Shown in pieces: positions 7,676 to 19,200 of a stretch of DNA of 64,000 nt. The stretch is taken from positions 248,001 to 312,000 of the forward strand of contig JAPZUD010000006.1 of the NCBI GenBank assembly GCA_027533425.1, written 5' to 3'. The stretch comes from Beijerinckiaceae bacterium (GTDB lineage: Bacteria; Pseudomonadota; Alphaproteobacteria; Rhizobiales; Beijerinckiaceae). The position numbers were made by a program, and so were the translations under genes. The notes beneath the pieces are model-generated. The model worked only from the letters and a program-made list of their open reading frames with translations. It was not told the DNA's origin and made no database searches. Each line of letters starts with the position of its first letter. Position 1 is the first letter of the stretch.

Positions 7676-8559
7676 TCGCCCGCCTGCCACCAATGGCTTT
7701 GGCCATCCTCGCCATTGGCGTGCTGAGTGCCATGGATGTGCTGATCAAGATCGTCGGCGCGCGCTACCCGACGGTGCAGCTCGTCTTCCTGCGTTTCGCC
7801 TTCGGCCTTGTCGTCGCCGGCAGCCTCTGGCTCTGGATGCAACCCGGGAGGCCCAGCCGCGAGGCCGTGAAGGCCAATCTCCTGCGCGGGGTGATCGGGC
7901 TCGTCACGGCGACGAGCTTCTTCTACGCCTTGCAGACTCTGCCCCTGGCCGAGACCATCGCCTTCTCCTTCCTCTCGCCGCTCTTCCTGACGGCCTTCGG
8001 CATCCTCCTTCTGAAAGAGAAGCTGGTGCCGCGGCTTCTGGTCGGCCTCGCCATCGGCTTCGGCGGCATGGTCGTCATGGTGCTTGGCCAGGGCGCCGGC
8101 GGCCGATCCCTGCCTCTGCCGGGCGTGCTGGCGGCGATCGGCTCCGCCGTGACCTACGCGCTCTCGCTCACCCTCCTGCGCCAGCGCGCGCAGCAGGATG
8201 CGCTGATCACCATTGTTGCCTTCCAGCACGTCGTCCCGGCGGTGCTGATGGCGGCCCCCGCCGCCGCGTTCTGGGTCCCGCCGCCCGGATGGGACATCGC
8301 GATCTATGCCTGCATCGCCGTGATGGGCGTGGCCGGGCACCTGCTGATGGGCATGGCCTTCAAACGGGCCGAGGCCTCGAAGCTTGCGGTGGCGGAATAT
8401 TCCGCCCTCATCTATGCGGCCGTGCTCGGTTTCGTCGTTTTCGGCGAAATCCCCGGCCTGGCCACCCTTGCCGGCACGCTGCTGATCGTCGCCGGCACCG
8501 CGTTAGCCATGCGCGAACAAAAAACTGCCGGCGCGCCGCCGATCGATCCTGGCCCGTGA
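7672..8559 (+). CDS. DMT superfamily (EamA) transporter
   Basis: A 295-residue inner-membrane protein with ten hydrophobic segments in two repeats of five, the EamA/DMT layout. Signature stretches are LRFAFGLVVAGSLW, FFYALQTLPLAETIAFSFLSPLF and the second-repeat MGMAFKRAEASKLAVAEYSALIYAAVLGF. It likely exports a metabolite; family members carry amino acids, nucleotides or drugs. It starts inside the stop codon of the TSUP gene, so the pair is expressed together. The heat-shock promoter of groES begins only 9 bases after its stop codon. Confidence 0.88.
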   Translation: MIARLPPMALAILAIGVLSAMDVLIKIVGARYPTVQLVFLRFAFGLVVAGSLWLWMQPGRPSREAVKANLLRGVIGLVTATSFFYALQTLPLAETIAFSFLSPLFLTAFGILLLKEKLVPRLLVGLAIGFGGMVVMVLGQGAGGRSLPLPGVLAAIGSAVTYALSLTLLRQRAQQDALITIVAFQHVVPAVLMAAPAAAFWVPPPGWDIAIYACIAVMGVAGHLLMGMAFKRAEASKLAVAEYSALIYAAVLGFVVFGEIPGLATLAGTLLIVAGTALAMREQKTAGAPPIDPGP

Positions 8560-8567
8560 TATCGGCT

Positions 8568-8596
8568 CTTGACTCCGCGATTTCACGATCCCATAT
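8568..8596 (+). promoter_or_regulatory. RpoH-like promoter of groESL
   Basis: CTTGAC at 8568-8573 and CCATAT at 8591-8596 are separated by 17 bases. CTTG with a C-rich ATNT -10 box is the pattern of alphaproteobacterial sigma-32 promoters, while CTTGAC also suits sigma-70. The CIRCE operator starts 4 bases downstream, over the expected transcription start. Confidence 0.75.
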
Positions 8597-8600
8597 CGCG

Positions 8601-8627
8601 TTAGCACTCAGGTAAAGCGAGTGCTAA
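8601..8627 (+). promoter_or_regulatory. CIRCE operator (HrcA binding site)
   Basis: TTAGCACTC, nine bases, GAGTGCTAA: an exact match to the CIRCE inverted repeat bound by the repressor HrcA. It lies between the promoter and groES, so groESL is under HrcA repression besides the sigma-32-like promoter. hrcA itself is not in the window. Confidence 0.98.
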
Positions 8628-8725
8628 AGATCCAGGCTGCTCCCCGGCAGCCGGCCCGGCGGAACGGTTCCGCCAGCCAGTGGCAGCCGGGGCGGCCCCC
8701 GAAAATGAAACCCTGAGAGGACACC

Positions 8726-9043
8726 ATGACGAAGTTTCGTCCCCTGCATGACCGTGTCGTCGTGAAGCGCATCGACAGCGAAGAAAAGACGAAGGGCGGG
8801 ATCATCATTCCGGACACCGCCAAGGAAAAGCCCCAGGAAGGTGAAGTGGTCGCGGTGGGCGCCGGCGCCCGTGGCGAAGATGGCAAGCTCATCCCGCTCG
8901 ACGTGAAGGTCGGCGACCGCATCCTGTTCGGCAAGTGGTCCGGCACGGAAGTCAAGATCGATGGCCAGGATCTCCTGATCATGAAGGAATCCGACATCAT
9001 GGGCGTGATCGAAACCGGCGCGGCCTCCAAGAAGGCTGCCTGA
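8726..9043 (+). CDS. groES: Co-chaperonin GroES
   Basis: A 105-residue GroES (Hsp10), the heptameric lid of the GroEL chamber in the cytosol. The beginning [39 protein letters not shown] and the mobile-loop residues KTKGGIIIP are standard, as are [18 protein letters not shown] and the end DIMGVIE. Length is normal for the family with a short Ala/Lys tail. ATG follows GAGAGGAC. It is the first gene of the groES-groEL operon and is controlled by the upstream promoter and CIRCE site; the leader is about 120 bases. Confidence 0.98.
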   Translation: MTKFRPLHDRVVVKRIDSEEKTKGGIIIPDTAKEKPQEGEVVAVGAGARGEDGKLIPLDVKVGDRILFGKWSGTEVKIDGQDLLIMKESDIMGVIETGAASKKAA

Positions 9044-9083
9044 GGGCTTCGGACCACCCCCCGTTACAACAATCCAGGAGTAA

Positions 9084-10806
<1,723 letters not shown>

Positions 10807-10826
10807 ATTCTTCGCCAAAGAAAACG

Positions 10827-10853
10827 AAAGGCCCGGGCAACCGGGCCTTTTTT
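10827..10853. terminator. Bidirectional terminator of groESL and the convergent secreted-protein gene
   Basis: Stem AAAGGCCCGG / CCGGGCCTTT with a GCAA loop and a run of T on the plus strand; on the minus strand the hairpin is followed by TTTCGTTTTC. Confidence 0.92.
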
Positions 10854-10890
10854 GTGATCTCGGCCCCCTTACGGCGGTTGATCTTGCCCC

Positions 10891-11259
10891 TTAACCCCGG
10901 ACGAGGAAGCGGATGCCCACACCCTTGCGCCGCTCGCCCGCCTCGTTCTGCATCGGGAACCGGACGAAGAAGCGGTCCTGACCGGCAAATCCCGCCTTTG
11001 CGGTGTAGATCAGCGAAGCCCCTTCAACCCGGAGCGTGCCATGCTTCGGCGGGCGGACAATGGTCGTCCCCGCCAGCGATATGCGGCCCGACCCGCCGAG
11101 ATAGACCGGAATCGTGCAGGGCTCGCCGGGACGGATTCCCGTGACCAGCCCGTCGCTGCGGGTGCCGGCCTTGCCATGGAAATGGGAATGGCACTCGGCC
11201 CGGGCCGCGAGGCCGGAGAGCAGGAGGGCAGCGGCAACAGCGGCAAGGCGACGGGACAT
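10891..11259 (-). CDS. Small secreted protein with cadherin/Ig-like fold signature
   Basis: A 122-residue exported protein. The true start is ATG 11259, which follows GGAG and opens a signal peptide (MSRRLAAVAAALLLSGLAARA-E); the longer ORF in the track runs back into the neighbouring gene. The mature protein begins ECHSHFHGKAG, with a Cys and several His that could bind metal or heme. The rest, with PKHGTL, LIYTAKAGFAGQDRFFVRF, resembles the repeat unit of cadherin-like and VCBS-type beta-sandwich domains (PxHGTL...Y.P...F.G.D.F.). It lies downstream of the enolase-superfamily gene on the same strand. Function unknown. Confidence 0.72.
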   Translation of the reverse strand: MSRRLAAVAAALLLSGLAARAECHSHFHGKAGTRSDGLVTGIRPGEPCTIPVYLGGSGRISLAGTTIVRPPKHGTLRVEGASLIYTAKAGFAGQDRFFVRFPMQNEAGERRKGVGIRFLVRG

Positions 11260-11314
11260 CGGCGATCTCCGGCAGGATACGGGACGGTTTGACAGGATGG
11301 CGCGGGCCACCCGC

Positions 11315-12433
11315 TCACGCAACCGGCTTCGCAAACCGTTCCCACGCTTCCCGCGTCGGCGTCGTGCTGGCACCGGGCAGTTGCGGCAGCAGGAAATGCC
11401 CGTCCCGCACCTCGGCCGGTTCCTCGAAGGCATCCTTGATCCACGGAATGTATTCCAGCACCGGCGTGCCGGAATGCCAGTAGGCCAGGTGCACATGGAC
11501 CTGGCTCATCTCGCCGGCATGCGGCGCGACAGGCAGGCGATAAGCGGTGGCGAGATCAGCCACCTGCAGATATTCGGTGATGCCCCCGAGCCGGGTCACG
11601 TCCGGCTGCACCCAGTGAACGGCGCCGGCGGCAATGAAGGCGCGGAAGGCATCGACCGTGTAGAGCTGCTCGCCGAGAGCGACGGGAATCGCCGTATTGC
11701 GGGCCAGCTCGGCATGCGAGCCGATATCATCATACCACATCGGCTCCTCGAACCAGAGCAGGTCGAGATCCTTTGCCAGCGCGCAAAAGCGCTTGCAGGT
11801 CGGCAGGTCCCATTTGCCGTTGCCGTCGATCGCCATTGTCACATGGGGCCCGATGGCCGCGCGGACCGCCTCGAGCCGCTTCACATCGACCACCGGATCG
11901 GCATGGCCGACCTTGACCTTGATGCGCCGGAAGCCCAGCACCTCGATCGCATGCCGGGCCCCGTCGATAATCTCCGGCAGGCTGAGCGAGAGCCAGCCGA
12001 TATCGGTATTGTAGGCTTCCTGCCGCGGTCGGGCCGCGCCGCCGAGCAACGCCCAGAGCGGCTGGGCGGCGGCCTTCGCCTTGAGATCCCACAGGGCAAC
12101 ATCCACCGCTGCCAGCGCGAGATGGGTAATGCCGGCCCGGCCGACCCATTGCAGCGCCGGAAAGCGCGCCAGCTTCATCCAGAGCCGGGTAATGTCGCCC
12201 GCCTCCTCGCCGATGAGCAGCTCGGCATAGCAATCCCGGATGCAGGACGTGATCAGCCGATCGGAGGGCAGATGGGCATGGGTGCCGGTATAGCCATACC
12301 CCTCGAGCCCGTCCTCGGTCACGATCCGCACACCGACCACACCCCAATGCGTCACGGTGTGGGTGGAATCCCGGATCGACCCTCCCGTGACCGGGACATG
12401 GAGGATGAACGGATCGACACGGGCGATGCGCAT
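11315..12433 (-). CDS. Mandelate racemase/muconate lactonizing enzyme family protein
   Basis: A 372-residue enolase-superfamily enzyme, cytosolic, that abstracts a proton alpha to a carboxylate, typically dehydrating or epimerising a sugar acid. The mandelate-racemase subgroup residues are all present: KVK at 172-174, metal ligands D203 (DGNGKWD, with N205), E229 (WFEEP) and E255 (LGEQ), then D278 and H305 (PHAGEM) as the Asp-His dyad. An N-terminal capping domain covers about 1-125. The FadR-type regulator gene lies immediately upstream on the same strand, arguing for an inducible acid-sugar or related catabolic step. No matching transporter or aldolase is adjacent, so the substrate is open. 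Confidence 0.9.
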   Translation of the reverse strand: MRIARVDPFILHVPVTGGSIRDSTHTVTHWGVVGVRIVTEDGLEGYGYTGTHAHLPSDRLITSCIRDCYAELLIGEEAGDITRLWMKLARFPALQWVGRAGITHLALAAVDVALWDLKAKAAAQPLWALLGGAARPRQEAYNTDIGWLSLSLPEIIDGARHAIEVLGFRRIKVKVGHADPVVDVKRLEAVRAAIGPHVTMAIDGNGKWDLPTCKRFCALAKDLDLLWFEEPMWYDDIGSHAELARNTAIPVALGEQLYTVDAFRAFIAAGAVHWVQPDVTRLGGITEYLQVADLATAYRLPVAPHAGEMSQVHVHLAYWHSGTPVLEYIPWIKDAFEEPAEVRDGHFLLPQLPGASTTPTREAWERFAKPVA

Positions 12434-12453
12434 GGGAGAGCTCCGGTTCGGGG

Positions 12454-13203
12454 TCAGGTCGGCATTTCGGGTGAAGAAGCGGGCAAAACGGCAGGGCGGG
12501 GAAAGGCGACGGCCTCGATCTCCGCCCGCGCATGTTCAATCATCTGCGTGAGGTGCCGGGCGGCACGATTGCCATCTCCGGCAGCAATGGCCTCGGCCAC
12601 GGCGCGATGGACCGGCAGGGCCTGCTCGACCGCCTCGAGACTGCCCGTCGACAGCCGGAACGAGACCCGCAGCACCGAGGAAATCAGCGGCACCAGCGAG
12701 AGGAAGAACTGGTTGCCGGTGGCCCGCAGGATGCCGACATGGAAGGCCAGATCCGCCTCCATATGGTCCTCGCGGAAGGTCTGGCTGGCGGCGGCCTGTT
12801 CCATGCGCCGGTAGAGGTGACGGACGAGCTCCCGCTCGGCCGCCGGCTCGCGTCGCGCCGCCAGAAGCGCGGCGGCCGGCTCGATGGCAAGGCGCAGCTC
12901 CATCAGGTCCTTCACGAAGGCCGCATCAACCCCGCATTCGAGCCGCCACTCGATCACCCGGGCATCGAACAGGTTCCAGCAGGATTGCGGCAGCACCTTT
13001 GTGCCGATCCGGGGCCCGGTAGAGACCAGCCCCTTTGCGACCAGCGTCTTGATCGCCTCCCGGACCACCGTGCGGCTGACTCCGAGCTCGGCGCAGATGG
13101 CCGGTTCGATCGGCAGGTTCTCCCCCACCGAAAAGCGTCCGTTGATGATCCAGCCCGCAATCGTCTCGACCGCATGGGTATGGATGCTCCGCCCGGTTCT
13201 CAT
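12454..13203 (-). CDS. GntR family (FadR/FCD subfamily) transcriptional regulator
   Basis: A 249-residue regulator with an N-terminal winged helix (about residues 8-75, including [32 protein letters not shown]) and a C-terminal helical FCD ligand domain (about 95-225). FCD features [37 protein letters not shown] and [12 protein letters not shown] are clear, with the metal-binding Asp/His pattern. It is transcribed with the enolase-superfamily gene, 20 bases apart, and is probably repressed by itself through the palindrome overlapping its promoter region. The inducer is likely the substrate or product of the enolase-superfamily enzyme. Confidence 0.93.
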   Translation of the reverse strand: MRTGRSIHTHAVETIAGWIINGRFSVGENLPIEPAICAELGVSRTVVREAIKTLVAKGLVSTGPRIGTKVLPQSCWNLFDARVIEWRLECGVDAAFVKDLMELRLAIEPAAALLAARREPAAERELVRHLYRRMEQAAASQTFREDHMEADLAFHVGILRATGNQFFLSLVPLISSVLRVSFRLSTGSLEAVEQALPVHRAVAEAIAAGDGNRAARHLTQMIEHARAEIEAVAFPRPAVLPASSPEMPT

Positions 13204-13207
13204 GGGA

Positions 13208-13230
13208 AATCATCGTATGATACGATGATT
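13208..13230. promoter_or_regulatory. Palindromic operator of the GntR/FCD regulator
   Basis: AATCATCGTAT, one G, ATACGATGATT: a perfect 23-bp palindrome ending four bases before the regulator's start codon. The core GTAT-N-ATAC matches the operator pattern of FadR-subfamily GntR regulators. Binding here would block the leader of the regulator-enolase operon, i.e. autoregulation. Confidence 0.85.
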
Positions 13231-13255
13231 CACTGTCAAGCGTCGGGGCCGCAGC

Positions 13256-13663
13256 TCAGCGGAGCGGGACGAGCCGGAACAATTCACCGCGCTCGCCGGC
13301 AAGGATCAGCGCGCCCTGCCCAGCCGGTTCGACCCGCGTGACCTCTCCGAGCGCCGAGAGGAACCGCTGCTCCTGCGCCATCAGGCTTGCTGGACAAGCC
13401 ATCCGCGTGCCGGAGGCCTGCATGATGCGCAGGCGCTCGCCCTCGCGGATATAGCTGGCCATGAAGCGGTTGCAGCCGGTGCTGCCGGAAACCCGCCCGT
13501 CGGCATCGAATCGGAATGTGGCCGGCGGCTGGGCCGCAACGGCCTCGCCCGCCACCGACACGACAAGCCAGGCCTGCAGGGAGAGTTCCTGCGCCGTAAG
13601 CGTCAGCGGGGGGGAAGAGGCCAGTCCGGCAGCAAGGATCAGGCGGGCTTGCACGGGGTTCAT
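13256..13663 (-). CDS. META domain-containing (HslJ-like) exported protein
   Basis: About 135 residues. I use the ATG at 13663, which opens a signal-like segment (MNPVQARLILAAGLASSPPLTLTAQ), rather than the ORF-track start 13696. The META domain is shown by FRFDADGRVSGSTGCNRFMASYIREGERLRI and later GTRMACPASLMAQEQRFLSAL, the family's paired GCNxFxxxY and MACPxxxMxxExxFLxxL motifs with two conserved Cys. E. coli HslJ is an outer-membrane or heat-shock associated protein of unclear role. It is transcribed alone, with the GntR operator region downstream of its stop. Confidence 0.85.
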   Translation of the reverse strand: MNPVQARLILAAGLASSPPLTLTAQELSLQAWLVVSVAGEAVAAQPPATFRFDADGRVSGSTGCNRFMASYIREGERLRIMQASGTRMACPASLMAQEQRFLSALGEVTRVEPAGQGALILAGERGELFRLVPLR

Positions 13664-13898
13664 GGTATCTTCGACCAAACGGTTGCACCGGGGCATGAGC
13701 CCGATGGTTGATGGATCAACGATGCCCGAACTGTCGGGCAGGTCAATCGTCTCCGCGCCGGCCCGGCTAAACCCTTCGGATGAAATTATTGCGATTTTGC
13801 AAAATCAATGATCTTTAATCCTCTTGAACTTTGCAAAAATTCTGCTTTGTTGCGCGCCAGCTACGACTTTCCGCCAACACCGCTCTTTCAGGATATCC

Positions 13899-14291
13899 AT
13901 GATGAACAATCCCGCTCTCACCAACATCGCCCTTCTCGCTGGCCGCGTCCTTGTCGCGATTCCTTTCGTGCTCGGCGGCTACAACAAGATCGGCGGTTTT
14001 GCCGGCACCCAGAAATACATGGAGGCCTTCGGCGTGCCCGGCATGCTGCTGCCGCTCGTGATCGCGCTCGAACTCGGCGCCGGCCTGCTGCTGATCATCG
14101 GCTACCAGACGCGCCTCGCCGCTCTGGCGCTGGCCGGCTTCACGCTGGTGGCGGGCGTGCTCTTCCACGGCAAGCTGTCGGATCCGATGCAGGCGATCCT
14201 GTTCTTCAAGAACGTCGCCATGGCCGGCGGCATGCTGGCGATCGTCGCGGCTGGTGCCGGCGCCTTCTCGCTGGATGCCCGCCGCCGCTGA
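13899..14291 (+). CDS. DoxX family membrane protein
   Basis: A 130-residue integral membrane protein of the DoxX family with four hydrophobic helices. NIALLAGRVLVAIPFVLGGYNKIGGFAGTQKYMEAFGVPG holds the usual first helix and the LGGYNKI turn, followed by IALELGAGLLLIIGYQTRLAALAL and a last helix. The ATG at 13899 follows CAGGAT; the track start 13824 would add residues without family character. DoxX proteins are linked to sulfur metabolism or quinone-dependent redox processes, but no specific role can be assigned. The next gene is convergent. Confidence 0.88.
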   Translation: MMNNPALTNIALLAGRVLVAIPFVLGGYNKIGGFAGTQKYMEAFGVPGMLLPLVIALELGAGLLLIIGYQTRLAALALAGFTLVAGVLFHGKLSDPMQAILFFKNVAMAGGMLAIVAAGAGAFSLDARRR

Positions 14292-14299
14292 CCGGCTCG

Positions 14300-14968
14300 T
14301 CAGCCCGCGAGGGTCCAGACCACGGTGCGCTTGATGGCATGGTCCTCGAGCGCACCGACCACCGGCACCTCGTAGGCCGCAAGTTCCGTCAGCCCCTGTC
14401 TCGGCAGATAGCTCCGCCCGGGATCGCCCAGCAGCACCCGGGCGCCGCGCCGGCGGAGCCCTTCGAGCCAGCCCAGCACCCGCGCCGCCATCGCCTGCTC
14501 GTAGCAGACATCCCCGGCCAGGATCACGTCCCAGCCCTCGTCCAGCCCGATCATGTCGCGCTGGGCCGCTTCGATCGCCACGCCGTTCTCCGCCGCATTG
14601 AGCCGAGCCGCGACCGCGGCGAACGGGTCGATATCCACCGCCAGAACCGGCCCGGCCCCGGCGATGGCCGCCGCGATCGCCACCAGCCCCGACCCCGTGG
14701 CGAAATCCAGCACGCGCCGGCCCGCCACCTCCGCCGGATGATCGAGGACATAGCGCGCCAGCCCCTGGCCGCCGGCCCAGGCAAAGGCCCAGAAGGGCGG
14801 CGGCAGGCCCATCGCCTCCAGCTCCTCCTCGGTCTTCTGCCAGAGGGCGATAGCCTCATGGGCCACATGCAGGCGGATCTCGGGCACATGCGGCACGGGG
14901 CGGATCTCGGTCTCGGCCCGGATGAAGGCAGCGCGCTCGACCGCGGTGCTGCAGCGCAGGATGGTCAT
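14300..14968 (-). CDS. Class I SAM methyltransferase (nicotinamide N-methylase / METTL20-like)
   Basis: A 222-residue methyltransferase. The start MTILRCSTAVERAAFIRAET at ATG 14968 has GGGAG upstream; the ORF track extends far beyond it without support. PPPFWAFAWAGGQGLARYVLDHP precedes motif I, VLDFATGSGLVAIAAAIAG, then VLAVDIDPFAAVAARLNA and a motif like DVILAGDVCYE. The combination PFWAFAWxGGQ and GDVCYE is characteristic of the COG3897 / ETFbeta-lysine methyltransferase group, which in mitochondria and alphaproteobacteria methylates electron-transfer flavoprotein beta. Protein substrate is therefore plausible but unproven. It is convergent with DoxX and divergent from the RND operon. Confidence 0.85.
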   Translation of the reverse strand: MTILRCSTAVERAAFIRAETEIRPVPHVPEIRLHVAHEAIALWQKTEEELEAMGLPPPFWAFAWAGGQGLARYVLDHPAEVAGRRVLDFATGSGLVAIAAAIAGAGPVLAVDIDPFAAVAARLNAAENGVAIEAAQRDMIGLDEGWDVILAGDVCYEQAMAARVLGWLEGLRRRGARVLLGDPGRSYLPRQGLTELAAYEVPVVGALEDHAIKRTVVWTLAG

Positions 14969-15157
14969 TTCTGTCTCCCGGCGGAGCTCGGACAAGTTCC
15001 GGCCATCTTTCACCATGATAGCAAACAAAACCGCACCGTCCGGACCCGCGATGTCATGTTCGCCTGACACTGCGCGCGAGGCGTGATAACGGAACGATCC
15101 TTGGCGATCGGCAGAACCCGTGCGGCCAGGCTCGATTGCTGTCAAGAAAGGCCCCCG

Positions 15158-16219
15158 ATGTTCTGGGCGCGCGTGACCGCTCTGACTGTTGTTCTCCTGA
15201 CCGGCCTCTGGATCGGCTCGGGCTATCTGCGTCCGTCCACCTATGCACCTCCGCCGAGGGCCGATGCCGGCAAGCCCGCCTTCCGGGTGAATGTCGCCGA
15301 TGTCGGCGTGTCCGAGCACAGCCGTCGCTATGTCATCACCGGCCGGACGCAGAGCGACCAGCGCGTGATCGTCTCCGCCCGGACGAACGGGCTGGTCACC
15401 CGCGTCGCCGTGCGGCGCGGCAGCGCCGTCAAGCCCGGCGACGTGATCGCGGAGCTCTCCGACGAAGCGCGCGAGGCGAATGTCACGCAGGCCCGCGCCC
15501 GGCTGGCCCAGCGGGCGGCCGAACTGGAAGCCCGTGAGTCACTGGCGAAGCGCGGCAACTACCCGACGCTCAATCTCGAACAGCTCCGCGCCGAGAAACA
15601 GGCTGCCGAGGCGCTGCTGGCCACGGCCGAAGCGGAATTGCTCCGCGCCGCCATCCTCGCGCCGATTGCCGGGCTGGTGAATGACCTGCCCGCAGAAGTC
15701 GGCCAGACCATGCAATCCGGAGCGGCTGTCGCCGAGCTGATCGCGCCCGATCCGATGCTGGCCGTGGTGGAGCTGCCCGAGCGTCGCCTGGCCGGCGTGC
15801 GTGTGGGTGACCCCGCCGAGATCCGCCTCGTGACCGGCGAGACGCGGCAGGGCAAGGTGCGCTTCGTCGCCCGCCGGCCCGGCGGCGTGACGCGCACCTA
15901 CCGCGTCGATGTCGAATTCGCCAATCCGGATGGCGCGATCGCCGACGGCATCGCCGCGGAGGTCGCGCTCGTCCTCGCTCCGGTGCCGGCCGCGCGCGTA
16001 CCGCGCTCCGCGCTCACCTTCTCGGCGGAAGGCCAGCTTGGCCTCCGGATCGTCGATGGGGCGAATGTCGTCCAGTTCGTTCCCGTTACGCTCATTGATG
16101 ATGAGGAAACCCATCTCTGGGTCTCCGGCCTTTCCGGCACGACGCGGGTGATCACCCGCGGGCAGGAATTCATCCGCGAGGGCCAGAAGGTCGAGGCTGT
16201 GCCGGAATCCGGGACGTGA
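15158..16219 (+). CDS. RND efflux periplasmic adaptor (membrane fusion protein)
   Basis: A 353-residue membrane fusion protein linking an RND pump to the outer membrane channel. An N-terminal membrane anchor (ALTVVLLTGLWIGSGYL) is followed by the lipoyl/barrel-sandwich halves (SARTNGLVTRVAVRRGSAVKPGDVIAEL and APIAGLVNDLPAEVGQTMQSGAAVAEL) on either side of a coiled coil of about 70 residues, then beta-barrel and membrane-proximal domains. ATG 15158 with GAAAGG upstream is preferred to the track start at 15083. The permease gene begins five bases after its stop. No outer-membrane factor gene is present here, so the pump must borrow one. Substrate unknown. Confidence 0.92.
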   Translation: MFWARVTALTVVLLTGLWIGSGYLRPSTYAPPPRADAGKPAFRVNVADVGVSEHSRRYVITGRTQSDQRVIVSARTNGLVTRVAVRRGSAVKPGDVIAELSDEAREANVTQARARLAQRAAELEARESLAKRGNYPTLNLEQLRAEKQAAEALLATAEAELLRAAILAPIAGLVNDLPAEVGQTMQSGAAVAELIAPDPMLAVVELPERRLAGVRVGDPAEIRLVTGETRQGKVRFVARRPGGVTRTYRVDVEFANPDGAIADGIAAEVALVLAPVPAARVPRSALTFSAEGQLGLRIVDGANVVQFVPVTLIDDEETHLWVSGLSGTTRVITRGQEFIREGQKVEAVPESGT

Positions 16220-16223
16220 CCGC

Positions 16224-19200
16224 ATGAACGGCCTGATCCAGTATTCCATCACCCATGCGCGGCTGACGATCGCCGCCATGCTGTTCCTGCTGGTGGCGGG
16301 CATCTCGGCCTATCTTTCCATTCCAAAGGAAGCCGAGCCTGATGTGCAGGTACCCATCGTCTATGTCTCGGTCACCCAGCGCGGCATCTCGCCGGAGGAT
16401 GCCGAACGGCTGATCCTCCGCCCGCTGGAGACGCAGCTGAAATCCGTGGCCAATGTCAAGGAGATGCGCGCCTCCGCTTTCGAAGGTGGCGGCTTCGTGC
16501 TGCTCGAGTTCCAGCCCGGCTTTGATTCCCGGCGCGCCATCGCCGATGTCCGCGCCAAGGTGGATGACGCCAAGCGCGACCTGCCGCGCGATGCCGACGA
16601 GCCGAAGGTCGTCGAGGTCAATCTCTCGCTCTTCCCGGTCATCATCGTCGCGATGAAGGGGGAGGTGCCGGAGCAGACCATGGTCCGGCTGGCGCGCCAG
16701 CTCCGCACCGCCATCGAGCAGGTGCCGGGCGTGCTCTCCGCCGAACTGAAGGGCGCGCGCGACGAGGTGGTCGAGATCATCGTCGAGCCGACCCTGCTCG
16801 CCGCCTATGGCGTGTCGCTGGATGACCTGATCCGCATCGTCTCCGGCTCGAACACACTGATCGCCGCCGGCTCGCTCGAGAACCAGTCCGGCCGTTTCTC
16901 GGTCAAGGTGCCGAGCCTGATCGAGCGCCCGCAGGATATTCTCGACCTGCCGGTCCTCGCCAATGCCGGCGCGGTGGTGCGGTTGGGGGATGTCGCCGAG
17001 GTCCGCCCCACCTTCAAGGACGCCACCACCATCACCCGCGTCGATGGCAAGCCCGCCATCACGATCGAGGTGGCCAAGCGCGCCGGGGCCAACCTGATCG
17101 ACACTGTCGACGGGGTGAAATACGTGCTCGAGAAGGCGCGGCCGCTCATGCCCGCCACGATCGAGCTCTCGACCACGCAGGACCGCTCGATCACCATCCG
17201 CACCATGCTGGGCGACCTGCAGAATTCCGTGATTTCCGGCGTGCTGCTCGTCGCCATCGTCATCCTCGCCACGCTGGGCTTCCGCGCCTCGCTGCTGGTC
17301 GGGCTGGCCGTGCCCTTTTCCTTCCTCGCCGGCATCCTCGCGCTGCAGCTCTCGGGCCTGACGGTGAATATCGTCGTGCTCTTCTCGCTCATCCTCGCCG
17401 TCGGCGAGCTGGTCGACGATGCCATCATCGTCACCGAATTCGCCGAGCGCCGGATGGCCGAGGGTGTCGCACCGAAGGAGGCCTATGCCCTCGCGGCCAG
17501 CCGGATGACCGGCCCGGTCATCGCCGCCACCACAACGCGTGTCGCCGCCTTCTCGCCGCTGCTCTTCTGGCCGGGCATTGTCGGCGAATTCATGAAGTAC
17601 CTGCCGCTGACGCTGATCGCCACGCTCGCGGCCAGCCTCGTCTATGCGCTGTTCTTCGTGCCGGCCATCGGCGCGCTGATCGGCAGATCCGGCACGCCGG
17701 AGGATGGCGCCGCCCTGTCCCGCCGCGGGCCCTATATGCGCGCGGTCAGCCTCGCGCTCGATCATCCCGGCAAGACCATCCTGCTCACCATCGCGATGCT
17801 GGTCGCCATTCCGATGATCCACGCCAAAGTGGGCAAGGGCGTCGAGTTTTTCCCCGAGGTCGAGCCGGATTACGCGCTTGTCCAGGTCCGGGCGCGCGGC
17901 AATCTCAGCCTGATGGAGAAGGACCGCATCGTCCGCCAGGTCGAGCAGCGCCTTCTCGGCATGGAGGAGATCCGGACCGTCTATACCCGCCTCGGCGAGA
18001 TGGCCCGCGGCGGCAATGACGAGCTCTCCCCGGATACGATCGGGCTGATGCAGTTCGAGCTGATCGACTGGCAGAAACGCCGCAAGGCCACCGAGATCAT
18101 GGAGGATATCCGCCAGAAGACGGCCGATATCCCCGGTATCGAGATCGCAGTCACCAAGCCGAAGGCCGGCCCGCCGACCGGCAAGCCGATCCAGATCGAA
18201 CTCTCCGCCTTCGACCCCGCCTTGCTCGAGGGCGCGGCGAAAAAGGTCGCGGCCATGCTCGCCGCCCGGCCCGACATCACCGATCTCGATAACGGCCTGC
18301 CCCTGCCCGGCATCGACTGGACGCTCCGTCTCGACCGGGGCGAGGCCGCCAAGGTCGGCGCCGGCGCCGGCACGGTGGGCACGGCGGTGCAGCTGGTCAC
18401 CAACGGCGTCAAGCTGACGGAATATCGCCCCGCCACCGCCGACAAGTCGGTGGATGTGCTGCTGCGCTTCCCGCCCGGCCGCCGCTCGCTCGACCAGCTC
18501 GACGAGATGCTCGTCAACACCCCCGCCGGCCCGGTGCCGATCGGCACCCTCGTCAAGCGCGAGGCAACGCGCTCCGTCGGCACGCTGAACCGCGTGAACG
18601 CGACCCGCGTGATCAACCTCTCGGCGAATCTCGCCGCCGGCGCGCAATCGGCCGAGGTGCAGAAGGACGTGACCCAGGCCCTCGGCAAGCTGCAGCTCGG
18701 CGACGGCGTCTTCTTCCGGCTCAAGGGCGAGGACGAGGAGCGCGCCAAGGCTTCCGCCTTCCTGACCAAGGCCTTCGGCGCGGCCCTGTTCATGATCTTT
18801 GCCATCCTGCTGGCACAGTTCAATTCCTTCACCAGCGTCGGGCTGATCCTTTCCTCGGTGGTGCTGGCGCTGATCGGCGTGTTCATCGGGCTGATCGTGA
18901 TGGACCAGCCCTTCGGCGTGGTGATGACCGGTCTCGGCATCATCAGCCTCGCCGGCGTCATCGTGAACAACAACATCGTGCTGATCGACACCTATGACAT
19001 GCTGCGCCGCGAGGGGCTGGCCGCCCGCGAGGCCATCCTGAAAACCTGCGCCGAGCGCGCGCGCCCCGTTGTGATGACGGCTGCCTCCTCGGTGCTGGGC
19101 GTTGCCCCGATTGCCTTCGGCATCAATATCGACTTCGTCCTGCGCGACATCAGCGTCGGCGCGCCGGCCACGCAATGGTGGGTCCAGCTCTCGACTGCGA

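Noticed and set aside
11114-12814. 566-residue plus-strand ORF
   Set aside because: Shadow of the enolase-superfamily and GntR genes; no recognisable protein features.
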